Part shown: one piece after another, positions 31,584 to 39,747 of the stretch
How the letters are laid out: every line of letters begins with the position of its first letter
How positions within the stretch are numbered: the stretch's first letter is position 1
Source: Xinfangfangia pollutisoli
GTDB taxonomy: Bacteria; Pseudomonadota; Alphaproteobacteria; Rhodobacterales; Rhodobacteraceae
Length of the DNA stretch: 39,747 bases
Reading direction: 5' to 3'
NCBI RefSeq assembly: GCF_020179405.1
Contig: NZ_JAICBZ010000036.1
Span: forward strand, 1-39,747
Notes under the pieces: generated by a model
What the model saw: the letters and a program-made list of their open reading frames with translations, nothing else
Database searches by the model: none
What the model was told of the DNA's origin: nothing
Translations under genes and position numbers: made by a program

Positions 31584-31930
31584 GGTGGTTTCCTTTTCAA
31601 AAACTGCTTAAAACGGGTGCATTCCCGCTTGCATGAGGCCAGATAATCCGGCGCCCTGAACAGAGCAAGCGAAGCCCAGACAAGGCAGCCTTGCATTTCC
31701 CGCATGGCTGTTGACGAATTTCTGCCATGTTTTGAGGAAGCTATGCGAAAGACGGCAGGATGTGTCGCTTTCGTCTGCAGGCCTGTCGTTTTCCATCGCT
31801 TTTTGACGGGCCCGCGCCGCGCCGCAAGCCCAGGTTTCGGCGGTGGCGCCTGTTCTCTGTTCGTGCTAATTTGCAACATAATGAAAAGATCGCGGGAACG
31901 AGCGGTCTTGGACAGGCGGGCGGGGCGAAA
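31584..31930. other. Divergent intergenic region DUF1127 / ruvC
   Basis: 347 nt without a convincing gene; short frames here lack ribosome sites and codon bias. It is more AT-rich than the surroundings. It contains the leader of the DUF1127 gene on the minus strand and a putative LexA-like box and -10 element for ruvC near 31852-31882. Confidence 0.5.
31852..31882 (+). promoter_or_regulatory. Candidate LexA-like box and -10 of ruvC
   Basis: GTTC (31852-31855), seven nt, GTGC (31863-31866) matches the alphaproteobacterial LexA site GTTC-N7-GTTC at 7 of 8 defined bases. A CATAAT at 31877-31882 could be the -10 of a promoter whose -35 region the box would cover. ruvC starts 48 nt further on. 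SOS control of ruv genes is common, which supports the idea, but the match is short. Confidence 0.35.
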
Positions 31931-32443
31931 ATGCGGGTGATCGGGATAGATCCGGGGCTCAGAAACCTGGGCTGGGGGGTGATCGACGTCTCGGGCGCCC
32001 GAATCAGCCATGTCGCGAACGGGATCTGTCACAGCGAAAACGGGGTGGAGCCTCTGGCGCAGCGGCTGGCGCGGCTGCATGCGGCGCTGACCGAGGTGTT
32101 CCGCGCCTGGGCGCCCGAGGCGGCGGCGGTCGAGCATACATTCGTCAACAAGGATGCGGTGGCGACCTTGAAGCTGGGCCAGGCGCGGGGGATCGCGCTG
32201 CTGGTGCCGGCGCAATTCGGGCTGGCCGTCGGCGAATATGCCCCCAATGCGGTGAAGAAGACGGTCGTGGGCGTGGGCCATGCGGCCAAGGTGCAGATCG
32301 ACCATATGGTGCGGCTGCAACTGCCGGGGGTACAGATCGCCGGGGCGGATGCGGCGGATGCGCTGGCGATTGCGATCTGCCACGCGCATCATCTGCAATC
32401 GGCCGGCCGGTTCGAGGCGGCGGTGAAGAGGGCGGCAGGATGA
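31931..32443 (+). CDS. ruvC: Holliday junction endonuclease RuvC
   Basis: A 170-aa RNase H-fold resolvase that cuts Holliday junctions symmetrically. The catalytic acidic residues are in [17 protein letters not shown] (Asp7), AAVEHTFVN (Glu) and [17 protein letters not shown] (two Asp). The DNA-binding helix [20 protein letters not shown] is typical. The start at 31931 is the only one compatible with the conserved MRVIGIDPG. Its last 4 nt overlap the ruvA start (ATGA). Confidence 0.97.
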   Translation: MRVIGIDPGLRNLGWGVIDVSGARISHVANGICHSENGVEPLAQRLARLHAALTEVFRAWAPEAAAVEHTFVNKDAVATLKLGQARGIALLVPAQFGLAVGEYAPNAVKKTVVGVGHAAKVQIDHMVRLQLPGVQIAGADAADALAIAICHAHHLQSAGRFEAAVKRAAG

Positions 32444-33129
32444 TCGGGCGGATCGCGGGGCGGATCGACTGGAAGGGCGGCGACAGCGTGCTGATCGACG
32501 TGCGCGGCGTGGGCTATATCGTCCATGTCAGCGAGCGGACCCTGGCCGGGTTGCCGGGTCCGGGCGAGCATTGCGCGCTGTTCACCGAACTTCTGGTGCG
32601 CGAGGATCTGCTGCAGCTGTTCGGCTTTCCCACCATGCTGGAGAAGGAATGGCACAAGCTGCTGACCACGGTGCAGGGCGTGGGCGCCAAGGCGAGCATG
32701 GCCATTCTGGGCACGCTGGGGGCCGAGGGCGTGGCGCGGGCGATCACGCTGGGCGATGCGAAAGCGGTGCAGGCGGCGCCGGGCGTGGGGCCGAAACTGG
32801 CGCAGCGGGTGATTCTTGAACTGAAATCCAAGGCGCCGGGGGTGATGGTGCAGGCCGCGGGCCTGTCGGCGGCGCCGGAACTGGACGAGGTGATCGAGAC
32901 CCCGGTGGTGGTGGCGGCGGCCCGGGCCGCAAAGGCGCCGGGCAAGGCCGCGGCAAGCGAGGGCGCCCGGCGCGCCGCGCAGTCGGCCGATGCTTTGTCG
33001 GCGCTTCTTAATCTGGGCTATGGCCAGGGCGATGCCGCCCAGGCGGTGGCCTCCGCCGCGGGCGAGGCGCCCGAGGCCGACACTGCGGCGCTGATCCGCG
33101 CCAGCCTGAAGCTGCTGGCGCCTAGGTAG
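32440..33129 (+). CDS. ruvA: Holliday junction helicase subunit RuvA
   Basis: A 229-aa tetrameric junction-binding protein that targets RuvB. The N-terminal OB-fold ([20 protein letters not shown]), two helix-hairpin-helix motifs ([19 protein letters not shown] and [17 protein letters not shown]) and the C-terminal RuvB-contact domain ([20 protein letters not shown]) are all visible. A low-complexity Ala/Pro/Lys linker of about 50 residues precedes domain III. It is translationally coupled to ruvC. ruvB does not follow directly: a repeat element and htpX intervene. Confidence 0.97.
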   Translation: MIGRIAGRIDWKGGDSVLIDVRGVGYIVHVSERTLAGLPGPGEHCALFTELLVREDLLQLFGFPTMLEKEWHKLLTTVQGVGAKASMAILGTLGAEGVARAITLGDAKAVQAAPGVGPKLAQRVILELKSKAPGVMVQAAGLSAAPELDEVIETPVVVAAARAAKAPGKAAASEGARRAAQSADALSALLNLGYGQGDAAQAVASAAGEAPEADTAALIRASLKLLAPR

Positions 33130-33137
33130 CGGCACGG

Positions 33138-33187
33138 CCGGGGGCTCTGCCCCCGGACCCCCGGGATATTTTCGCAGAGAGGAAGGC
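33138..33187. repeat. Composite intergenic repeat, copy 5
   Basis: The GC hairpin CCGGGGGC (33138-33145) with GCCCCCGG (33149-33156) is followed by ACCCCC and the box 33163-33187 (GGGATATTTTCGCAGAG onwards). The layout is the same as copy 1 on the plus strand, starting 9 nt after the ruvA stop. It could terminate the ruvCA transcript. Confidence 0.85.
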
Positions 33188-33263
33188 CAAAGCCCGGTGG
33201 CGGCGCGATCTTGCGCGGTCTGGCCGGGCTTTCCATATCGTCTGGCGAAAGGATGGGAAGCCG

Positions 33264-34172
33264 ATGATCCGTACAGTCGTTCTGATGGCCGCGATGACGG
33301 CGCTGTTCATGGGGCTTGGTGCGCTGCTGGGCGGGGCCACTGGCGCGGTGATCGCGCTGGCGATTGCCGGCGCGATGAACCTGTTTGCCTTCTGGAATTC
33401 CGACAAGGCGGTGTTGCGGATGACGGGGGCGCGGCCGGTCGATGCGCGCTCGGCCCTCGATCTGGTGCGGCTGGTGCAGGATCTATCGGACCGCGCCGGT
33501 CTGCCGCATCCGGCCGTCTATGTGATCGAGACGGCGCAGCCCAATGCCTTTGCCACCGGCCGCAGCCCCAGCCATGCCGCCGTCGCCGTGACGACGGGGC
33601 TGATGCAGGCGCTGAGCCGCGAGGAACTGGCCGGCGTGATCGCGCATGAGCTGGCCCATATTCGCCATCGCGACACGCTGACCATGACGGTCACCGCGAC
33701 CATGGCCGGGGCGATTTCGATGCTGGCGAATTTCGCGCTGTTCTTCGGCGGCAATGACCGCGAGCGGCCGGGCGGGGTGATCGGGACGATCGCGCTGATG
33801 ATCCTGGCGCCCTTGGCGGCGGGGCTGGTGCAGATGGCGATCTCGCGCAGTCGCGAATACGAGGCCGACCGGATCGGGGCCGAGATCTGCGGCCAGCCCC
33901 TGTGGCTGGCGCAGGCCCTGCAGAAAATCGAGGCGCTGGCGCGGCGGGTGGTGAACCCCGCGGCCGAGCGCAACCCGGCCATGGCGCATCTGTTCATCAT
34001 CAATCCGTTGAACGGGCAGGGGGCGGACAATCTGTTCGCCACCCACCCCTCGACCGCGAACCGGGTCGCGGCGCTGATGCAGATGGCGGGACGCGAGCCG
34101 GTGGCGGCGCCGGCCCTGCGCAGCGGCATTCCGCGCGCCGGGCAGCGCCGCGGTGCTGCACCCTGGCGCTAA
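33264..34172 (+). CDS. htpX: Zinc metalloprotease HtpX
   Basis: A 302-aa M48-family inner-membrane protease for quality control of membrane proteins. N-terminal hydrophobic helices ([37 protein letters not shown]) are followed by the zinc motif [12 protein letters not shown] (HExxH), two further membrane segments, and the third zinc ligand region [17 protein letters not shown]. The C-terminal family motif [12 protein letters not shown] is present. ATG 33264 follows AAAGGATGGGAAGCC. It is placed between ruvA and ruvB, which splits the usual ruvCAB order. Confidence 0.95.
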   Translation: MIRTVVLMAAMTALFMGLGALLGGATGAVIALAIAGAMNLFAFWNSDKAVLRMTGARPVDARSALDLVRLVQDLSDRAGLPHPAVYVIETAQPNAFATGRSPSHAAVAVTTGLMQALSREELAGVIAHELAHIRHRDTLTMTVTATMAGAISMLANFALFFGGNDRERPGGVIGTIALMILAPLAAGLVQMAISRSREYEADRIGAEICGQPLWLAQALQKIEALARRVVNPAAERNPAMAHLFIINPLNGQGADNLFATHPSTANRVAALMQMAGREPVAAPALRSGIPRAGQRRGAAPWR

Positions 34173-34226
34173 GGCGCGGGCGGCCGGGCCTTGCAAACCG
34201 GCTGCCGTTCGGGGATTGTTCCGGCC

Positions 34227-35258
34227 ATGATCGCCCCCGACCCCCAATTGCGCCCCGAGCGCCTGCCGGAAGATTCCGACCGCGCCCTGCGCCCGCAAGC
34301 GCTGGAGGAATTCATCGGCCAGGCCGAGGCGCGGGCCAATCTGCGCATCTTCATCGAATCCGCCCGGATGCGCGGCGAGGCGATGGACCATACGCTGTTC
34401 CATGGCCCGCCCGGTCTGGGCAAGACCACGCTGGCGCAGATCATGGCGCGCGAACTGGGGGTCGGCTTCCGCATGACCTCTGGCCCCGTGCTGGCCAAGC
34501 CCGGCGATCTGGCGGCGATCCTGACCAATCTTGAGCCGCGCGATGTGCTGTTCATCGACGAGATCCACCGGCTGAGCCCGGTGGTCGAAGAGGTGCTGTA
34601 TCCGGCGATGGAGGATTTCGCGCTGGATCTGGTGATCGGCGAGGGGCCGGCGGCGCGGACGGTGCGGATCGACCTGCAGCCCTTCACGCTGGTCGGCGCC
34701 ACCACGCGGCTGGGGCTTTTGACCACGCCTTTGCGCGACCGGTTCGGCATTCCGACCCGGCTGCAATTCTACACCGAGGACGAGCTGTTCGAGATCGTCT
34801 CGCGCGGGGCGCGGCTTTTGGGCATCGAGGCCGAGGCCGAGGGCTGTCTGGAAATCGCGCGGCGGGCGCGGGGCACGCCGCGGATCGCCGGGCGGCTGCT
34901 GCGCCGGGTGGTGGATTTCGCGCTGGTCGAGGAAGGCGGGCGGATTTCGCGCGCGCTGGCCGACCGGGCGCTGACCCGGCTGGGGGTGGACCGGCTGGGG
35001 CTGGACGGGGCCGACCGGCGCTATCTGTCGCTTTTGGCCGAACATTACGGCGGCGGGCCGGTGGGGGTGGAAACCATCGCCGCGGCGCTGAGCGAGCCGC
35101 GCGATGCGATCGAAGAGGTGATCGAGCCCTATCTGTTGCAGCAGGGTCTGATCCAGCGCACGCCGCGCGGGCGGATGCTGGGGGCGCGGGCCTGGCGGCA
35201 TCTGGGGCTGGAGCCGCCGAAACCGCCGGGGCAGAGCGATCTGTTCGGCGACGCTTGA
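34227..35258 (+). CDS. ruvB: Holliday junction branch-migration ATPase RuvB
   Basis: A 343-aa AAA+ motor of the RuvABC complex. Seen: the N-terminal [20 protein letters not shown], Walker [17 protein letters not shown], Walker [17 protein letters not shown], the sensor-1 region [19 protein letters not shown] and the C-terminal winged helix ([20 protein letters not shown]). The start at ATG 34227 gives the standard length. The 12-codon longer frame starts with a non-ATG codon inside the htpX-ruvB gap. It is 54 nt after htpX. Confidence 0.97.
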   Translation: MIAPDPQLRPERLPEDSDRALRPQALEEFIGQAEARANLRIFIESARMRGEAMDHTLFHGPPGLGKTTLAQIMARELGVGFRMTSGPVLAKPGDLAAILTNLEPRDVLFIDEIHRLSPVVEEVLYPAMEDFALDLVIGEGPAARTVRIDLQPFTLVGATTRLGLLTTPLRDRFGIPTRLQFYTEDELFEIVSRGARLLGIEAEAEGCLEIARRARGTPRIAGRLLRRVVDFALVEEGGRISRALADRALTRLGVDRLGLDGADRRYLSLLAEHYGGGPVGVETIAAALSEPRDAIEEVIEPYLLQQGLIQRTPRGRMLGARAWRHLGLEPPKPPGQSDLFGDA

Positions 35259-35268
35259 GGTGACAGCG

Positions 35269-36078
35269 ATGCGCGGATGGATCCTGATCGGGCTGCTTTG
35301 TGCGGCGCCCGCCCTGGCGCAGGACATCGACCGGGAATTGGACCGGATCGACACGGTCTCGGGCCCGGCGGTGCTGCGCCGGGTGGGCCCGGATGTGGTG
35401 CTGGAGATCGCGGGGCAGCGTTTCGTCGCGGAAGGCATGACCTATGCGGCCTTCGACGAGCCCCTGGGCGAGGTGCGGCTGGTGCGTTTTTCCGCCGGCG
35501 GCACGGCCTGTCCGGCGCTTTATGCCTGGCTGGATCCGCGGCCGGGCTCGGTCCGGCTGACCGACCTGTTCGGCACCTGCGCGGACCTGCCGGTGGTCGG
35601 CTGGACGGCCGATGCGGCGGTGGTGACGCTGCCTTCGCTGGTTGCGGGCGAGGGCAAGGTGGATTTCGTCTGGGACGGCAAGGGGCTGGACGTGGCCGAA
35701 GTGCCGCAGGGCCTGGCCGAGGCGGGGCTGCCGCCGGGCGGGCCGGCCTCGGCCTGGGTCGGGCGCTGGTCGCAGGATCTGCTGGACGCGGCCGAATGGC
35801 AGGGCCCGTTGCAGGCGATGCTGGGGGCTTCGGCGCTGGAGGATCTGCGCCGCATGGTCTCGGGCCCGGGCTATCCGTTCGAGGTGCAGGGCGACTGGGT
35901 GGTCTCGCAGACCTGCCAGGCGCATAATTGCGGCGACACGACCGCGATCGTGGCGCTGCGCCGCGCGGATGGGGCGCTGCTGGTGGCGCTGTGGGAAAAC
36001 GGTCAGGGCACGCGGGTCTTCGGCGACAGTTCGGGTGCCGTGCCGGCGGGGGTGACCGAATTGAGGACGAAGCCGTAG
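35269..36078 (+). CDS. Exported hypothetical protein
   Basis: 269 aa from ATG 35269, which has GAGG 8 nt upstream; a GTG 9 nt earlier overlaps the ribosome site. The signal peptide reads MRGWILIGLLCAAPALAQ, with cleavage after ALA. The mature protein is acidic and rich in Gly/Val/Asp. It carries cysteines in GGTACPALY, FGTCADLPVV and SQTCQAHNCGDTT, probably two disulfides. The C-terminal block QTCQAHNCGDTTAIVALRRA resembles lysozyme-inhibitor-like or DUF1176-type repeats, but I cannot confirm this. It follows ruvB by 10 nt and precedes the MazG-like gene by 3 nt, so all are likely cotranscribed. Confidence 0.72.
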   Translation: MRGWILIGLLCAAPALAQDIDRELDRIDTVSGPAVLRRVGPDVVLEIAGQRFVAEGMTYAAFDEPLGEVRLVRFSAGGTACPALYAWLDPRPGSVRLTDLFGTCADLPVVGWTADAAVVTLPSLVAGEGKVDFVWDGKGLDVAEVPQGLAEAGLPPGGPASAWVGRWSQDLLDAAEWQGPLQAMLGASALEDLRRMVSGPGYPFEVQGDWVVSQTCQAHNCGDTTAIVALRRADGALLVALWENGQGTRVFGDSSGAVPAGVTELRTKP

Positions 36079-36081
36079 GGG

Positions 36082-36405
36082 GTGCGGGTGAGGATTGCGG
36101 AAGTGCAGCAGGCGGCGGCCGAGGTGGGGCGCCTTTATGCCGAACGGTTCGGGATCGCGCGCGATCCGGCCTTCTATCTGGGCAAGCTGACCGAAGAGAT
36201 GGGCGAGATGACGGCGGCCTGGCTGAAACTGAACGGCCGTGCCCGGGGCGAGGGCAGCCGCGCCGCGCTGGAAGACGAGGCGGCCGATGTGCTGGGCTTT
36301 CTGCTGGTCTTTGCCGATTGGCAGGGGATCGACCTGGCCGAGGCGTTCCGCCGCAAATGGGGCGTCCATCTGCCCGACACGTTCGCATCGGAGTGCCGCC
36401 CATGA
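36082..36405 (+). CDS. MazG-like nucleotide pyrophosphohydrolase
   Basis: 107 aa from GTG 36082. This is an all-alpha NTP pyrophosphohydrolase of the MazG/dUTPase-2-like superfamily. The metal-binding pattern is clear: KLTEEMGEMTAAWLKL (ExxE) followed about 20 residues later by LEDEAADVLGFLLVFAD (ExxD). Such single-domain proteins dispose of non-canonical or damaged nucleotides, or act in nucleotide-pool control; the substrate is unknown. It begins 3 nt after the upstream stop and overlaps the next gene by 4 nt (ATGA). Confidence 0.8.
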   Translation: MRVRIAEVQQAAAEVGRLYAERFGIARDPAFYLGKLTEEMGEMTAAWLKLNGRARGEGSRAALEDEAADVLGFLLVFADWQGIDLAEAFRRKWGVHLPDTFASECRP

Positions 36406-37028
36406 CCCCCGAAGCGATCGAGGCGCTGTTTGCCCGCGCCGACGGGCGCTATCTCTGCGCGCGCTGGGGCCGGCCGGTGGTGCCGGTGGTGTTCGGCGTC
36501 GATGATGCGACGCTGTCGGTGGTGAAGGGCGCGATCGAGGCGGTGGTGGCGCTGGCCGGGCACAGGATGGCGGAAACCGACCCGGAACTGGGCGCCAATC
36601 TGATGGTGTTCTTCTTCCGCGACTGGGCCGAGCTGCCCGAGGTGCCCAATCTGGACCGGCTGATCCCCGATCTGGCCCCGCTTTGCGCCCGGCTTGCCGC
36701 GCAGGAGGCGAACCAGTACCGCAGCTTTCGCTTCGACGAGACCGGCGCGATCAAGGCGGCCTTCGTCTTCCTGCGCATGGATGACCATCTGGCGGCGCTG
36801 CCGGCCGAGGCGCTGGCGCTGGCGATGGCGGCAGAGATCATCCTGCTTTGGGGCGAGCGCGCCTTTGCCGAGACCTCTCCGCTGGCCGAGATCGAGGGCC
36901 GGCTGATCCTGCGCCCCGACATCGCCGCGGTGATCCGCGCCGCCTATGATCCGGTGCTGCCGGCGGTGGCGCAGGATGCCAGCCATGCGCTGCGGATGGG
37001 CGCGCGGATCGCGCTGGGCGGGGGCTGA
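36402..37028 (+). CDS. Conserved hypothetical protein
   Basis: A 208-aa soluble protein with no signal peptide or membrane helix. Readable: RYLCARWGRPVVPVVFGVDD, LGANLMVFFFRDWAEL, a helical middle (QEANQYRSFRFDETGAIKAA) and LAMAAEIILLWGERAFAE. No family was recognised. Overlap with the MazG-like gene implies coupled translation and perhaps a joint role. It is convergent with creA: the two stops are 3 nt apart with no terminator, so antisense read-through is possible. Confidence 0.7.
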   Translation: MTPEAIEALFARADGRYLCARWGRPVVPVVFGVDDATLSVVKGAIEAVVALAGHRMAETDPELGANLMVFFFRDWAELPEVPNLDRLIPDLAPLCARLAAQEANQYRSFRFDETGAIKAAFVFLRMDDHLAALPAEALALAMAAEIILLWGERAFAETSPLAEIEGRLILRPDIAAVIRAAYDPVLPAVAQDASHALRMGARIALGGG

Positions 37029-37031
37029 GCC

Positions 37032-37514
37032 TTAGTTCGGCGGCGGCACCTCGGCCGGCAGCGGCACGACCGAGATCGACATCTTGCCCGAGCCTTCGGT
37101 GATCTCGCTGGCATGGGCCAGATAGACCAGCGCGTGGTTTGCCGCGTCATAGACCCGGGTGATCTGGATCGATTTCAGGATCAGCGACTGGCGTTCGGAG
37201 AACACCGTCTCGCCGCTGTCATCGGTGTCGATGTCGCCCAGGGTGATGGGCCCGGTCTGGGTGCAGTCGACCGCCGACCAGGACGGATCCTCGAACCAGT
37301 TGCCCTGGGTCAGCCGGTCGTAGATCGAGCGTTCGAAATAGGCCAGATGGCAGGTCACACCCTGAACCTTGGGATCGGCGATCGCCTCGATGATGATGTC
37401 ATTGCCGACCCAGTCGACCCCGACCTGGCCGATTTCCTCGGCCGCAAGCGGGGCGGCAAGCAGGGGCAGGACGAGAAGGGCGGGCAGAAGGCGGCGGCGG
37501 AAGGGGTGGGGCAT
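37032..37514 (-). CDS. creA: CreA family protein
   Basis: 160 aa from ATG 37514. An exported CreA-family protein of unknown biochemical role (it sits beside creBCD in E. coli, but not here). The signal peptide is RRRLLPALLVLPLLAAPLAA. The family core EIGQVGVDWVGNDIIIEAIA, with DPKVQGVTCHLAYFERS and SLILKSIQITRVYD, is intact. Two cysteines (VTCHLAY, AVDCTQT) could form the expected disulfide. The upstream frame to 37550 adds 12 residues without a signal-peptide role. Confidence 0.9.
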   Translation of the reverse strand: MPHPFRRRLLPALLVLPLLAAPLAAEEIGQVGVDWVGNDIIIEAIADPKVQGVTCHLAYFERSIYDRLTQGNWFEDPSWSAVDCTQTGPITLGDIDTDDSGETVFSERQSLILKSIQITRVYDAANHALVYLAHASEITEGSGKMSISVVPLPAEVPPPN

Positions 37515-37638
37515 CGGTACTCGCCTGGGGTTGGGGATCTGGAAGGGCAACGCCGGGCGGGGCGGGGCGTTCCGTGGTGGCTTTCGGGCGGCGGCGATGC
37601 GATAGGGGCTGAGGCATATTCCGTTCCAAGGCCCCGCG

Positions 37639-38052
37639 ATGACCGAGATCCCGCCCCATCTGCATGCGCTGCGCGTCTATTACGAAGATACCGATCTGGC
37701 GGGAATCGTCTATTACGCCAATTACCTGAAGTTCATCGAACGCGGCCGCAGCGAATGGGTGCGCGATCTGGGCATCGACCAGGCGGCCTTGAAGGCGGAA
37801 AAGGGCCTGGTCTTCGCGGTGCGCCGGGTCGAGGCCGATTACCTGCGCCCGGCGCGGTTCGGCGAGGATCTGACCGTGGTCACCCGGCCCCAGCAGGTCA
37901 GCGGCGCGCGGATCGTGCTGGAGCAAGAGGTGCGGCGCGGCGCCGAGCGGCTGTTCCAGGCGCTGGTCGTGCTGGTCTGCCTGACCGAGGACGGCCACGC
38001 GGCCCGGCTGCCGCCCGAGTTGCGCGCAAGGCTGGCGCCGGCCCTGCATTAG
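37639..38052 (+). CDS. ybgC: Acyl-CoA thioesterase YbgC (Tol-Pal associated)
   Basis: A 137-aa hotdog-fold thioesterase of the YbgC/4-HBT type that acts on short or acyl-carrier substrates and is linked to the Tol-Pal system by conserved gene order. The catalytic motif YYEDTDLAGIVYYANYLKFI (active Asp) and ERGRSEWVRDLGID are diagnostic. It lies 171 nt upstream of tolQ with a likely separate promoter between, so ybgC and tolQ may be only partly cotranscribed. Confidence 0.95.
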   Translation: MTEIPPHLHALRVYYEDTDLAGIVYYANYLKFIERGRSEWVRDLGIDQAALKAEKGLVFAVRRVEADYLRPARFGEDLTVVTRPQQVSGARIVLEQEVRRGAERLFQALVVLVCLTEDGHAARLPPELRARLAPALH

Positions 38053-38145
38053 CCGCCGGGCGCTTTGGCGGGCCCGGGTTCCCGCGGCGGGGCCGCCGAC
38101 ATGCAGATTTCGCATGCGCGGCATGCTGCCGCTCGCCAATCTGTG

Positions 38146-38175
38146 TTGGCATTCCCCCTGTAAACTGGATAGAAT
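38146..38175 (+). promoter_or_regulatory. Candidate tolQRA promoter
   Basis: TTGGCA (38146-38151), then 18 nt, then TAGAAT (38170-38175), 48 nt upstream of tolQ. The local AT-richness fits a promoter. Motif match only. Confidence 0.45.
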
Positions 38176-38223
38176 CGGGGGTAACGGGCTGCGTGACGGC
38201 CCGACCATGAACGAGCAGGCGCA

Positions 38224-38922
38224 ATGAACACCGACACTCTCGCTTCGGCGGCGACCGAGATCGACTTCTCGTTGCTCGCCCTTTTCGCACGAGCCACCGT
38301 GACCGTGCAGATCGTGATGATCCTTCTGATCGTCATGTCCTTCTGGTCTTGGGCGATCATCGTCCAGAAACACATCCTGTTCCGCGCTGCCAAGCGCGAG
38401 GCCGAGATCTTCGACCGCGCCTTCTGGTCGGGCGAGCCGCTGGATGAATTGTATGAAAAGATCGGTCCCGACCCGCAGGGTGCCTCGGAAAAGGTGTTCG
38501 CGGCGGGGATGCTGGAATGGCGGCGCAGCCACAAGCCCGATGGCGCGCTGATCGCCGGCGCCCAGGCGCGGATCGACCGGGCGATGGATGTGGCCATCGC
38601 GCGCGAATCCGAGAAGCTGAACAAGGGCCTGTCCTTCCTGGCCACCACCGGCTCGACCGCGCCCTTCATCGGGCTGTTCGGCACGATCTGGGGGATCAAG
38701 CATTCGTTTGAAATGATCGCGCTTTCGCAGAACACCTCGCTGGCCGTCGTGGCGCCGGGGATCGCCGAGGCGCTTCTGGCCACCGGCATCGGCCTGATCG
38801 CGGCCATTCCGGCGGTGGTGTTCTTCAACAAGCTGAATGCCGATAGCGAGCATATCCAGGGCAATTACGAAAGCTTTGCCGACGAATTCGCGACGATCCT
38901 GTCGCGCCAGCTGGATTCGTAA
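38224..38922 (+). CDS. tolQ: Tol-Pal system protein TolQ
   Basis: A 232-aa inner-membrane proton-channel subunit of the Tol-Pal complex. Three transmembrane helices: ATVTVQIVMILLIVMSFWSW near the N-terminus, and the pair in the C-terminal half (LSFLATTGSTAPFIGLFGTI and AEALLATGIGLIAAIPAVVF) that carries the conserved ExbB/TolQ/MotA motif GSTAPFIGLFGTIWGI. The long cytosolic loop is typical. It is first of tolQ-tolR-tolA, 3 nt before tolR. Confidence 0.97.
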   Translation: MNTDTLASAATEIDFSLLALFARATVTVQIVMILLIVMSFWSWAIIVQKHILFRAAKREAEIFDRAFWSGEPLDELYEKIGPDPQGASEKVFAAGMLEWRRSHKPDGALIAGAQARIDRAMDVAIARESEKLNKGLSFLATTGSTAPFIGLFGTIWGIKHSFEMIALSQNTSLAVVAPGIAEALLATGIGLIAAIPAVVFFNKLNADSEHIQGNYESFADEFATILSRQLDS

Positions 38923-38925
38923 GCC

Positions 38926-39399
<474 letters not shown>

Positions 39400-39413
39400 G
39401 GGCGGGCCCGGTC

Positions 39414-39747
39414 ATGCAGGATGGCGTGATGCAGGACAAGATGAAGCTCGGGGTCATCGCCTCGGGGATCGGCCATGCCGGCGCGATCCTTTGGGTGGTC
39501 CTGGGCGATTTCCTGTTCACCGCCACGCCGCCGGAAGAGCCGCCCTCGATGTCGGTCTCGATGATCAGCGCGGCCGATTTCGCCGAGATGCAGGCGCAAA
39601 GCACGCCGCCCTCGGACAGCCCGCCCACGGTCGAACCGGCCGGGCCGGAGGCGCCGGAAACCCCGGCGGCCGAGCCGGTGCCGGAACCCGCGCCCGAACC
39701 CGAGCCCGAAGTGACGCGTGCGTCAGGCGCTGTCGATCGCGCTGAAC
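39414..39747 (+). CDS. tolA: Tol-Pal system protein TolA, N-terminal part
   Basis: Partial: the frame is open to the window edge (111 codons seen). The start is ATG 39414, with ATG 39429 and 39444 as alternatives. One N-terminal transmembrane helix (GHAGAILWVVLGDFLF) is followed by the short motif SVSMISAADFAEMQ and then a Pro/Glu/Ala-rich segment (PEPAPEPEPEV), the start of the periplasm-spanning domain II. It is 14 nt after tolR. tolB and pal are expected beyond the right edge. Confidence 0.88.
   Translation, partial: MQDGVMQDKMKLGVIASGIGHAGAILWVVLGDFLFTATPPEEPPSMSVSMISAADFAEMQAQSTPPSDSPPTVEPAGPEAPETPAAEPVPEPAPEPEPEVTRASGAVDRAE

Noticed and set aside
31704-31940. A 78-codon frame upstream of ruvC
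   Set aside because: It has no ribosome site, overlaps the ruvC start out of frame, and its product lacks recognisable features. The region looks regulatory.

Overview
The window is high-GC chromosomal DNA from an alphaproteobacterium, most likely of the Rhodobacteraceae (Rhodobacter/Paracoccus-like). The evidence is the dense GC-rich coding, the ybeY-phoH-miaB and rpsA-ihfB-lapA-trpF-trpB neighbourhoods, a phosphatidylcholine synthase of the Pcs type, DUF1127 proteins, a DUF484-xerC pair, and a GGGATATTT intergenic repeat that I associate with this family from memory. No rRNA, tRNA, IS element, CRISPR array or prophage structural gene was recognised.

Layout. 1-5344 (minus strand): miaB, then an OmpA-like protein and a small lipoprotein that share a sequence block, then phoH, ybeY and corC (lnt probably follows off the left edge). 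5521-11496 (plus): a conserved glycosyltransferase-2-like protein, rpsA, ihfB, a LapA-type membrane protein, trpF and trpB. 11725-13356 (plus): an unusual cassette of two related exported PepSY-like proteins with extreme Asp-rich tails and a membrane-anchored LuxR-type regulator. 13353-15057 (minus): group III truncated hemoglobin, DUF2237 protein, secreted protein. 15303-21886 (mostly plus): ileS, a P1/DmpA-type peptidase, a divergent DUF1127 gene, a LysR regulator overlapping ogt, and an EamA transporter. 21931-24330 (minus): pcs, xerC, DUF484. 24545-25057: orphan BrnA-like protein. 25080-26711 (minus): AT-rich accessory island with a soluble protein and a four-TM membrane protein fused by a TGATG stop/start. 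26748-31583: transaldolase, divergent priA, prmA, a small membrane protein and a second DUF1127 gene. 31931-39747: ruvC-ruvA, htpX, ruvB, a secreted protein, a MazG-like protein, a hypothetical, creA (minus), ybgC and tolQ-tolR-tolA (tolA runs off the right edge).

Most genes are housekeeping: translation and RNA modification (miaB, ybeY, rpsA, ileS, prmA), DNA repair and recombination (ruvCAB, priA, xerC, ogt, ihfB), tryptophan synthesis, and envelope maintenance (tolQRA, ybgC, pcs, htpX, corC). The two stretches most likely to hold undescribed biology are the PepSY/Asp-rich/membrane-LuxR cassette at 11.6-13.4 kb, which reads like an envelope sensing unit, and the AT-rich two-gene island at 25.1-26.7 kb, whose architecture (soluble protein translationally coupled to a multi-TM protein) resembles small antiphage systems, although neither protein was recognised. 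A third theme is a dispersed composite repeat (GGGATATTT box plus GC hairpin) found at five same-strand gene junctions.
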